This document shows positions 10,501 to 17,048 of a DNA stretch of 64,000 nucleotides, piece after piece. The notes beneath the pieces were generated by a model, which searched no databases, was not told the origin of the DNA, and worked only from the letters and a program-made list of their open reading frames with translations. The position numbers and the translations under genes were made by a program. Source of the stretch: Ferruginibacter sp. (GTDB lineage: Bacteria; Bacteroidota; Bacteroidia; Chitinophagales; Chitinophagaceae); the NCBI GenBank assembly GCA_019638525.1, contig JAHBTO010000001.1, positions 496,001 to 560,000 of the forward strand, in the 5' to 3' direction. Positions within the stretch are counted from its first letter, which is position 1. Each line of letters opens with the position of its first letter.

Positions 10501-10707
10501 TACTTCGCAACTGGCTGCAATAGCTGCCGCCGCTGTACTAAAACCAAGATATTTAAGAAAATCCCTGCGTGGAGTTGTTGCCTCTAATATACCTTTATCA
10601 TCAAGGTCGGCCAATGGCAGTTCTTCTTTAAATTCATTTTTGGTTGATTCCTGAAAACTTTCTGTGTAATTCAGTTCTCCAAAACTTTGCCAGTATTTTT
10701 TCTTCAT
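7561..10707 (-). CDS. actB: Alternative complex III subunit ActB (molybdopterin-oxidoreductase-like / Fe-S fusion)
   Basis: A 1048-residue protein combining a molybdopterin-oxidoreductase-like domain (about 50-740) with a ferredoxin-like domain (about 780-1010). Near residue 48 is a Tat-like RRDFLKYLG followed by a hydrophobic stretch. The four cysteine groups are CTGCSACVIAC (about 792), CQHCDNAPCENVC (about 847), CIGTRYCANNC (about 880) and CSFC...CMQAC (about 948-980), enough for three 4Fe-4S clusters and one 3Fe-4S cluster as known for ActB. In this family the large domain has lost molybdenum. It lies between actA and actC and passes electrons from the quinol site to ActA hemes. Confidence 0.96.
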   Translation of the reverse strand: MKKKYWQSFGELNYTESFQESTKNEFKEELPLADLDDKGILEATTPRRDFLKYLGFSTAAAAIAASCEVPVHKAIPYLNKPDNEIPGVANYYASTYVNGGDTIPVVVKQRDGRPIKIEGNELSTITNGGTNAQAQASVLDLYDNTRLRYPMQKDGKSFKEVTSFDAFDKMVGADITGKSIALLTGTINSPTTLQLISEFISKHPGSRHVQYDAVSYSGMLQANEACYGKRAIPSYHFDNAKVIVSLSADFLGTWLSPVEFANQYSKGRKVTGEKVELNRHIQFESMISLTGSNADDRYTHKPSQIGAVALAIAAKLGVAVTAPSIADARLAKGIDDTVAALNANKGAALVVCGSNDVNVQIIVNAINEAIGANGKTINWGMTSNYKNGIDADMVKLIDDMNSGAINAVLVYGVNPAYSYNDSKKFKDAFAKVTSVSFNAAMDETTELCKYILPAHHWLESWGDAEPKTGYYSLIQPTINPLFKTRAFQTSLIKWSAAAGSMVNDYETYFKTYWNAKLGSVDVYEKALQDGVIEPASMPVAGGTYNGSKTAEAAAALASVKGAETEIYFYENVSIGNGSQANNPWLQELPDPLTKVTWDNFALISPAMAKALVGIDVMTMEGGQQSNYEVHPEKPVIKITATNGKSVELPVIVLPGMNKNTIALAVGYGRESANKEDTATNIGKSANGAGKNVYPLIGFNGTNVSYSIATAEKTGATYPLAQTQIHGFTEGRAILYETNLKSYNANPEALLEEAAKERESLTAGGSKDFINDATIYPNHEKPGIKWGMSIDLNTCTGCSACVIACTAENNVSVVGKQQVQRFHDMQWLRIDRYFTGDMENPDVVFQPMLCQHCDNAPCENVCPVAATNHSSEGLNQMVYNRCIGTRYCANNCPFKVRRFNWLDFTGADSFPDNQKPILGGYMDESVMQMNDDLTRMVLNPDVTVRSRGVMEKCSFCVQRLQDSKLEAKKQQNPKLVRNVKTACMQACPTHAISFGNVNDKESDVYKIRNVDQKHRAFYVLEHLHVLPNVNYLAKVRNTERHIGGEEAEA

Positions 10708-10718
10708 AATATGATAAT

Positions 10719-10744
10719 GTGCTAACTAATGTGCTAGTGTGCTA
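10719..10744. repeat. Short GTGCTA direct repeats between actA and actB
   Basis: GTGCTA occurs at 10719, 10731 and 10739 within the 40-bp actA-actB spacer. It looks like local slippage in a short intergenic spacer. I see no stem-loop or promoter in it. Confidence 0.55.
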
Positions 10745-10747
10745 ATT

Positions 10748-12034
10748 TTAATAATGACATTTCTGACACTCGGTTCCACCAATGCTTTCTACCGTTACGC
10801 TATCCATTTTATGGTTTTTAAGGTCGTTATGGAATTTCTCGTAAATGCTGTAGAATTTATTTCCAGTTCCATTGTCTTTGTCGTAAAAATCAACTTTTGT
10901 TTGCCTGTGGCAATTGATACACCAACCCATGCTTAATGGTGCAAACTGGTGTACTTCGGGCATTTCCTGGATATTGCCATGGCAGGTTTGGCATTGTTGC
11001 TTACCTACTTTAACATGCTGACTGTGGTTAAAGTAAACGTGGTCGGGCAGGTTGTGGATCTTTATCCATTCAATTGGTTTTGATCCGTCGGGCATGCCAT
11101 CATTGTCATTATCGGGATTGTAAGATTTTGTGCTGCTGTTCCAACCTGCGTAGGCATATAGTTTTTGTATTTCGGCAGTACCATCTACTTTAACTCCGTT
11201 TTCTCTTACTAATTCGTCGGGGCCTTCGTATTTATCAATGGCTTTATGGCAGTTCATACAAACATTTACCGATGGTATGCTTGCCTGTTTACTATCCTGT
11301 GCACCGCCATGGCAATACAGGCAACTAATTTGGTTGGTTCCTGCATGCACTTTATGAGAGTAGAATATAGGTTGTTGCGGTTGGTAATCTTGTTGGCGTC
11401 CGAGGCCAATGGCAGCATTGATGGTATAAAATCCACCCACGGTAAATAATACCAGTATGGCTACCATTATATATGTCTTGTTTTTATAAACAGGTACAGG
11501 TTCGGGGCGTATTACGCCTTCTTTTTCATCGGAGAGTTTACGAAGGTTGCTGTTAACCTGTAACAATACAAATGCTATTAGGGCCAGCACCATGGTTAAA
11601 ATACCAAATATCAACGAGTCGTTAGAAGTTCCTGTTTCGCCTCCCGTAGCAGTAGGGGCAGCTACCGGTGGTGCCCAATCATCCACATACTTTAATATAG
11701 CATCAATATCTTCTTTTTTAAGTTGATTGTGAAAGGCAGTCATCTGCGCTTTGTTGTGATCATTGAAAAGCTTCACAGCATAAGCATCGCCGCTTGCTAT
11801 CACTTCGGCCGAATTGGCTACCCAGCGATAAATCCAATCACCACCGGGCACCCTGTCTTTCCATCCCTTTAATGCAGGGCCGGTAAAATCTTTATCTACT
11901 TTATGGCAGGCTGCACAATTGGCTTTAAAAAGCGCTTCACCATCTGCAGCAAACGACTGCTGATTAACAGACAGTAAAACAACTAAAAATATACTTGCAA
12001 ATATTCTGTTAAAGATTTTTCGATAGCGACTCAT
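10748..12034 (-). CDS. actA: Alternative complex III multiheme cytochrome ActA with extra N-terminal cytochrome c domain
   Basis: First gene of the respiratory operon, 428 residues. After a signal sequence there is a class I cytochrome c domain with CAACH near residue 40, then two hydrophobic helices (about 140-170 and 185-210), then the classical ActA part with five CxxCH sites: CLYCH, CMNCH, CQTCH, CINCH and CQKCH, the last ending one residue before the stop. The total is six heme sites, against five in the ActA described from Rhodothermus. The added monoheme domain could dock with the CuA subunit, which here lacks its own cytochrome domain. A matching promoter lies about 45 bp upstream. 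Confidence 0.94.
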   Translation of the reverse strand: MSRYRKIFNRIFASIFLVVLLSVNQQSFAADGEALFKANCAACHKVDKDFTGPALKGWKDRVPGGDWIYRWVANSAEVIASGDAYAVKLFNDHNKAQMTAFHNQLKKEDIDAILKYVDDWAPPVAAPTATGGETGTSNDSLIFGILTMVLALIAFVLLQVNSNLRKLSDEKEGVIRPEPVPVYKNKTYIMVAILVLFTVGGFYTINAAIGLGRQQDYQPQQPIFYSHKVHAGTNQISCLYCHGGAQDSKQASIPSVNVCMNCHKAIDKYEGPDELVRENGVKVDGTAEIQKLYAYAGWNSSTKSYNPDNDNDGMPDGSKPIEWIKIHNLPDHVYFNHSQHVKVGKQQCQTCHGNIQEMPEVHQFAPLSMGWCINCHRQTKVDFYDKDNGTGNKFYSIYEKFHNDLKNHKMDSVTVESIGGTECQKCHY

Positions 12035-12078
12035 ACAGTTATTTCGGGGCTAATGTGGAAAAATGTCCTGTTCACTTG

Positions 12079-12111
12079 CAAAAATAAGGTAGGATACTGA
12101 CAATATATCAA
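12079..12111 (-). promoter_or_regulatory. Predicted promoter of the actA-ctaB operon
   Basis: On the minus strand the sequence TATTTTTG (12086-12079) matches the Bacteroidota -7 consensus TAnnTTTG exactly. TTGA (12111-12108) lies 21 nt upstream as a weak -33 element. The leader to the actA ATG would be about 40 nt. Confidence 0.45.
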
Positions 12112-12267
12112 CATTTCAGAATTTTTTTTTTCCTTATCCAGCATGGGTTTCAGCGGATTGCACCGTTTTTTATATTTCAATTGTCATGTATTTGTAAACA
12201 ATTTTAAGCCTAAAAAAATTATCGTTTTAGAGGATTAAATCACAAATTTTTAGTCCACTTTTGCCGC

Positions 12268-13182
12268 ATGTTTGAAAAACTTAAAGCCCGTTGGAATGTA
12301 AATACTACCAGGTTGGTATTAATTATAGCCACTTTTGCATTGGGTGGAAGCCTTTGCGGATATGCCGGCCGTAAAATTCTTTTATTTACAGGATTAGAAA
12401 AAGGGGTTATATGGGTACTATTATATATTATATTGATAACCCTGCTTTGGCCTTTATGTGTTTTGTTTATCAGTATTCCATTGGGCCAATTTACTTTTTT
12501 TAAAAAGTATATATACAGGATTGGCAAAAAAATAACAGGCAATAAAAAAAATAATCTTCTACCAACAATAAAGCTGGCAGTTTTTGCCAGTGGCGCCGGT
12601 AGCAATGCCGAAAAAATTATAGCTGCATCCAAATCGTACCTCAACAAAAGCAACAATACGGATAATGCAAAACAAACAACTAATTGGGAAGTAGCGCTAA
12701 TTGTTTGTAATAAACCCGGTGCAGGGGTTTTAAATATAGCATCCAATAATGGTATCCCTGTATTGATGATTGAAAAAAAACGATTTGATAACGGAAATCA
12801 TTATTTATTAGAGTTAAAAAAATTTAAAATTGATTTTATTGTGTTAGCCGGGTTTTTATGGAAAATACCGCCTGCATTAATAAATGAATATCCTAAAAAG
12901 ATTATTAATATTCACCCGGCATTATTACCAAACTATGGGGGAGCAGGTATGTATGGCAGTAAAGTTCATGAAAAAGTAATTGCTGCAAATGAAAAAGAAA
13001 GCGGAATAACCATTCATTATGTTGATGAATTGTATGATCATGGTGAAATTATCTTCCAGGCTAAATGTTCAGTAACTGACTCTGACAATGCCGAAACACT
13101 TGCAAAAAAAATACATGCACTTGAGCATGCTCATTATCCCATTGTTATTAACAGCCTGTTACAAAAGCAAAATGATAGTTAA
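12268..13182 (+). CDS. purN: DUF6787 membrane domain fused to phosphoribosylglycinamide formyltransferase (PurN)
   Basis: A 304-residue protein in two parts. Residues 1-90 form a small domain with two membrane helices, including LGGSLCGYAGRKIL, which resembles DUF6787. Residues about 106-304 are a GAR transformylase: KLAVFASGAGSNAEKII at its start, NIHPALLPNYGG near 214 with the catalytic Asn and His, and the catalytic Asp in YDHGEI near 256. It would transfer formyl from 10-formyl-THF to GAR in purine synthesis. No start codon exists between the halves, so the fusion is translated as one chain and the enzyme would be tethered to the membrane. It is divergent from actA. Confidence 0.88.
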   Translation: MFEKLKARWNVNTTRLVLIIATFALGGSLCGYAGRKILLFTGLEKGVIWVLLYIILITLLWPLCVLFISIPLGQFTFFKKYIYRIGKKITGNKKNNLLPTIKLAVFASGAGSNAEKIIAASKSYLNKSNNTDNAKQTTNWEVALIVCNKPGAGVLNIASNNGIPVLMIEKKRFDNGNHYLLELKKFKIDFIVLAGFLWKIPPALINEYPKKIINIHPALLPNYGGAGMYGSKVHEKVIAANEKESGITIHYVDELYDHGEIIFQAKCSVTDSDNAETLAKKIHALEHAHYPIVINSLLQKQNDS

Positions 13183-13238
13183 ATAGCTGATTGCTTATTT
13201 GCATAAACATTATTTTTACCGCTGTTAATATTTAGTCT

Positions 13239-14012
13239 TTGCATATATTTTTTAAGATATTCTTATTGTTTTCATTTTCCTTTTACACAGCCGGCAATTT
13301 GGTAGCCCAGGTAACAGTATCAGGTACGGTTTACGATGAATCAAAAAAAAATTATGTAGAAAATGTACTGGTGCAAAGCTCTTCAGGAAAATTCACTACC
13401 TCCGATACACTTGGTAATTATAAAATTGCTGTTGCTGAAAATGATTCACTGGTTTTTATATATAAGGATAAACCCACCCAAAAATTTGCCGTAGCGCAAA
13501 TACCCAACCTGCAGCATTTTGATATTTCGTTGCACATAAAAGTAAAAAGCAAATACAGTACTTTAAAAGAAGTGGTGGTGGTTACCAAATCGTACCAGCA
13601 AGACTCGGTAGAAAACCGTGAGTTGTATGCAGATTTTTATAATTACCGTAAACCAACCATACGTACCAGCGTATCGCCCAATGGCGCCGTAGGCGCCGAT
13701 CTTGATGAAATCATTAACCTTTTCAGGTTTAAAAGAAACAAGCGTATGCTGGCATTTAGAAACCGGCTTGAAAAACAAGAACAGGATAAATATGTTGCCT
13801 GGCGCTTTAATAAAAAATTTGTTGGCCGTATAACGCAGTTAAAAGGCGAAGAACTAGATAGCTTTATGGTGCGTTATTTACCAACTTATGAATTTGCAAG
13901 CACTGCCGATGAAGTAAGTTTTAACAGGTATATCCTTAATTCTTCTTATGCTTTTAAATTTCTCTGGGAAAACAAACAGAACCAACGTAATCCTGCCAAA
14001 AAAGAAAATTAA
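13239..14012 (+). CDS. Exported protein with carboxypeptidase-regulatory-like domain
   Basis: A 257-residue protein starting at TTG 13239, the only start that keeps the whole signal peptide (hydrophobic core to about residue 20, ending LVAQ). Residues about 25-110 form a CarboxypepD_reg-like beta-sandwich (VSGTVYDESKKNYVENVLV, then TSDTLGNYKI), as found at the N-terminus of many Bacteroidota surface proteins. The rest is basic, helical and unrecognised (residues 120-257), with no TonB-dependent barrel following. It lies 56 bp after purN and convergent with the next gene. The function is not known. Confidence 0.75.
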   Translation: MHIFFKIFLLFSFSFYTAGNLVAQVTVSGTVYDESKKNYVENVLVQSSSGKFTTSDTLGNYKIAVAENDSLVFIYKDKPTQKFAVAQIPNLQHFDISLHIKVKSKYSTLKEVVVVTKSYQQDSVENRELYADFYNYRKPTIRTSVSPNGAVGADLDEIINLFRFKRNKRMLAFRNRLEKQEQDKYVAWRFNKKFVGRITQLKGEELDSFMVRYLPTYEFASTADEVSFNRYILNSSYAFKFLWENKQNQRNPAKKEN

Positions 14013-14021
14013 ATAATCTTT

Positions 14022-15287
14022 CTATTTTAATATTTCTCTAAGCACGCTAAAATCGCCGTCAATTTTATTTTCAATCTTTAATCCTAAAATGTGTGCTATC
14101 ATGGGGTAAATATTTATGTTGGCAAAATTCCCTATTTCATAATGTTCTTTAAATGCCGGGCCCCATGCATAAAAGGTAGCCTGCATTTCGGGTAATGAGT
14201 TATCAAAACCATGTGCGCCAAATGCAATTTTTCTTCCCCAAAAATTAAACCCTTTGGGCAGGTGTGGTACCATCAATATATCACCAATACGATTGAACTT
14301 ATCGTTCTTTGTGCGGTAATGCCATTTCTTTGGTGTTTTATTGGCCAGGTACACATCATAATCTTTAGCACTTGCTTTTAATTTTTTGTATGTTGGTTTA
14401 ATGTCTTTTTTATCTTTTGCATATAAATGAGCAGTAGCACTGCCCGATGTTATCCAAAATTTTGAAGTATCTACTGCTGCAGGTAATGGTATTGTATTTA
14501 AAGTATCCAAATTGGTCATGCCATGATCGGATACAAATACAAAATTTACAGGCAGGTTAAGGCCGTTACACATTTCATACATCTTTTTTACCGATTGATC
14601 AATAAAATGTACCGCCGCTTCTGTTTGTTGAGAATTGGTTCCGTACCGGTGTTCTTCATGATCCACCTCCGGAAAATAAAATGTGATGAAATGAGGCCTT
14701 TTTTCTTCGGGTAGTTGCAGCCAGTTTTTTAAAATTTCAATTCGCCTATCAATAGAAATTGCTTCGTTGTAATTATAATAATAAGTAGGATCTACGCCAT
14801 CAATATGGCTTTCGGAGCCTACCCAATAAAAACTGGCGCTTAATAATTTTTGCCTTTCGGCCAGCACCCACAACGGGGTTCCTCCGTACCAGGACGGGTC
14901 TTCCACTACTTTTTTATTTCTAATACTATAAAACTGGTTTCTCATTTTGTCGTAAAACGAATTATCTACAATACCATGATGGCTGGGGTATAAGCCGGTA
15001 ATGATAGAATAATGATTGGGAAAGGTAAGAGATGGGTAACAAGGTTTCATGGAAGTGGCTTTTACACCACCTGCACTTATAGTTTTTAAAAATGTTGCAT
15101 TGTATTTTTCCGCCAAATCATACCTAAAACCATCGGCCGAAATTAAAATCAAATATGGTTTTTGCATTTGTTCCGAGGCATTGCTGCGGCCTGCAATTAT
15201 TTTTTGTGTGGTATCCTGCGCCTGAACAATGCTACTATATACAACCGAAACAAATAAAAAGAACAAAAGATTTTTTTTATGGAACAT
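14022..15287 (-). CDS. Exported nucleotide pyrophosphatase/phosphodiesterase (alkaline phosphatase superfamily)
   Basis: A 421-residue protein with a cleavable signal peptide ending near VQAQ. It has the metal-site pattern of the ENPP family: ISADGFRYD (first Asp), the nucleophile Thr in PSLTFPNHYSIITGLYP, DHEEHRYG (Asp and His), VSDHGM (Asp-His) and the late GAHGFDN His. Such enzymes hydrolyse phosphodiesters or pyrophosphates of nucleotides or phospholipids in the periplasm; the substrate cannot be read here. It is convergent with the preceding exported protein, 9 bp apart. Confidence 0.92.
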   Translation of the reverse strand: MFHKKNLLFFLFVSVVYSSIVQAQDTTQKIIAGRSNASEQMQKPYLILISADGFRYDLAEKYNATFLKTISAGGVKATSMKPCYPSLTFPNHYSIITGLYPSHHGIVDNSFYDKMRNQFYSIRNKKVVEDPSWYGGTPLWVLAERQKLLSASFYWVGSESHIDGVDPTYYYNYNEAISIDRRIEILKNWLQLPEEKRPHFITFYFPEVDHEEHRYGTNSQQTEAAVHFIDQSVKKMYEMCNGLNLPVNFVFVSDHGMTNLDTLNTIPLPAAVDTSKFWITSGSATAHLYAKDKKDIKPTYKKLKASAKDYDVYLANKTPKKWHYRTKNDKFNRIGDILMVPHLPKGFNFWGRKIAFGAHGFDNSLPEMQATFYAWGPAFKEHYEIGNFANINIYPMIAHILGLKIENKIDGDFSVLREILK

Positions 15288-15418
15288 GATTTTGCTATTT
15301 TAAAAATGAATAAGCCGAATGGTAATTTACTGCAACAATTCATCTCTGCAAAAAATTCAATTTTGTAAACCTCTCCATCAACTTATTTATATTTACAAAA
15401 AAGCTGCGTAAAATTTCT

Positions 15419-15432
15419 TTGATACATATCAA
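15419..15432. promoter_or_regulatory. FNR/CRP-type binding site upstream of hemerythrin gene
   Basis: TTGAT-ACAT-ATCAA is a perfect FNR-type palindrome (half-sites with a 4-bp spacer), extended to TTTGAT/ATCAAA. It is centred 16 bp upstream of the hemerythrin ATG. A 7/8 match to the -7 box, TTTCTTTG (15414-15421), overlaps its left arm, so a bound regulator would sit over the start of transcription. Confidence 0.6.
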
Positions 15433-15441
15433 ATCAACCAT

Positions 15442-15954
15442 ATGAACAAACCTCTTTATAATTTTTTTACAAACGATCATCACCGGATAGAAGCTTTATT
15501 GAATAAGGCAACAGAAAAAGCGGGTGAATTTGAAATGGAATCTTACCTGCAGTTCAGGATTGGTTTGCTTACACATATTAAGATGGAAGAAAAGATTCTA
15601 TTTCCTGCTGCACAAAAAGCAAATAACAATATACCGCTACCAATTGCCGCCCGGTTAAGGGCCGAGCATGGCGCCTTAACTTCGCTGATGGTACCGCCGC
15701 CAAGTGCAGGATTAATAAAAGTTATCCGGCATGTTTTAGAAAAACACGACCTGGCCGAAGAAGAGCCCGGTGGCATGTATGATGCCTGCGAAGCATTAAC
15801 CAAAAACCAGGTAAACGAATTGTTAGAACAATTAAGTAAAGTAACCGAAGCTCCTGTGCACCCTCATAACACTGCCGCTTATGCGCTTGAATCGGCCAAA
15901 CGATCGTTACATAGGGCCGGTTATAACTATGATGAAATTGCAAACACTGCTTAA
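15442..15954 (+). CDS. Hemerythrin-like di-iron protein
   Basis: A 170-residue soluble protein of the hemerythrin HHE cation-binding type: HHRIEALL near residue 13, HIKMEEKILFP near 50, RAEHGAL near 75 and LEKHDLAEEE near 100 give the His/Glu ligand set of a four-helix di-iron site. Relatives bind oxygen or nitric oxide or repair Fe-S clusters under stress. An FNR-type box directly upstream ties expression to oxygen or NO sensing. Translation starts at ATG 15442. Two further plus-strand genes follow but have separate spacers of 66-74 bp. Confidence 0.88.
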   Translation: MNKPLYNFFTNDHHRIEALLNKATEKAGEFEMESYLQFRIGLLTHIKMEEKILFPAAQKANNNIPLPIAARLRAEHGALTSLMVPPPSAGLIKVIRHVLEKHDLAEEEPGGMYDACEALTKNQVNELLEQLSKVTEAPVHPHNTAAYALESAKRSLHRAGYNYDEIANTA

Positions 15955-16028
15955 TCATTTCATCAAACTATTTATACAAATTGTAAAACCAGGATTAATA
16001 ACCTTATCAAAAAAACAAACCTTATTTT

Positions 16029-16574
16029 ATGGAAGAAAATCAATTAACACTTGGAATTGGAACCCGATTACAACATACACAGTTTGGGCCGGGTGTAATT
16101 GTAGCAGTAAGATATGCCACTTATCTAATTTCATTTATACATCATGGTATAAAAGAAATTGATAAAACCGATACCAACCTTGATGAAATTATTGCCGAAA
16201 ATATTACTGCTGAAGTTGAAACTGTATCAGAAGTAGAAAAATCTTTACTGAAAATATTAAGGCAATGGAGTGATGTTACAGAAGTTGTTCCGCTTGGAGA
16301 TAAATGGATTGGCGGCACCATGAGTTTGCAAGCAGCCGATAAAACCTTAAAGACTAAAGACATTCCTATTGATGATTTTTTTCACAAGATTGTAATGCTG
16401 CGTGACCGGCTTCGTGTGCTGGAACAAAACATTAACAGCCATAAAAAACTTACCGATGAAGAAAAAGTAAACCTGCAGCAATATATTACAAGATGCTATG
16501 GCAGCTTAACCACTTTTAATGTACTTTTTAAAAACAAAGAGCATTGGTTTGTGGGCGAAAAGGCGGATAAATAA
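16029..16574 (+). CDS. Conserved hypothetical protein
   Basis: I do not recognise this 181-residue soluble protein. The N-terminal 40 residues (GTRLQHTQFGPGVIVAVRYA) look like a small SH3-like barrel of the kind at the tail of UvrD-type helicases or in DUF3553, followed by acidic and helical segments and a C-terminal helical region rich in charged residues (about 110-165). It has no signal peptide or membrane helix. It lies between the hemerythrin gene and a small membrane protein on the same strand. Confidence 0.7.
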   Translation: MEENQLTLGIGTRLQHTQFGPGVIVAVRYATYLISFIHHGIKEIDKTDTNLDEIIAENITAEVETVSEVEKSLLKILRQWSDVTEVVPLGDKWIGGTMSLQAADKTLKTKDIPIDDFFHKIVMLRDRLRVLEQNINSHKKLTDEEKVNLQQYITRCYGSLTTFNVLFKNKEHWFVGEKADK

Positions 16575-16640
16575 CTTCAAATAGCTTGCACAAGTAAATT
16601 TTAATGCTTATTTTTTCTTCCTTAAAACAAACAGCAAAAC

Positions 16641-16997
16641 ATGAAAAAATTCATTCCTACCAGGGTAGCCGAAATTATTTATGCACTTATTATTGGTTAT
16701 TTTGGTGCTTTTCATTTAAAGTATGGCGCCGATATTAAAGGGGTTCCTGGATATTTTCCCGGCAGCGAAACCATTTGGGTTTATTTAGTAGGTGTATGTT
16801 TTGGTTTGGCTGCCATTGCCATCATCATCAATAAATTTAAAACACTTGCCTGCTATTTACTGGCAGCCATGTTTTTTATTTTTATTCTTACCATGCATGT
16901 ACCACAGGTAATGAAAGATGGTAATTTATACCAATTACTTAAAGATGCAGGGTTGGCAATGGCGGCCATTATGATTGGAAATAACAGTAAGCATTAA
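16641..16997 (+). CDS. DoxX-like small membrane protein
   Basis: A 118-residue protein with four predicted helices (about 10-27, 48-66, 70-88 and 98-113). The pattern RVAEIIYALIIGYFGAFHL and a late GLAMAAIMIG segment resemble small DoxX-family proteins. No catalytic residues can be read. A rho-independent terminator follows directly. Confidence 0.65.
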   Translation: MKKFIPTRVAEIIYALIIGYFGAFHLKYGADIKGVPGYFPGSETIWVYLVGVCFGLAAIAIIINKFKTLACYLLAAMFFIFILTMHVPQVMKDGNLYQLLKDAGLAMAAIMIGNNSKH

Positions 16998-17009
16998 AAC
17001 TGGCAATGA

Positions 17010-17048
17010 TGCATAAATGCCAATCAATTTTTATGCATTTTTCTTTTT
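17010..17048 (+). terminator. Rho-independent terminator after the DoxX-like gene
   Basis: TGCATAAA (17010-17017) pairs with TTTATGCA (17030-17037), followed by TTTTTCTTTTT. It overlaps the last codons of the convergent DUF5916 gene. Confidence 0.5.
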
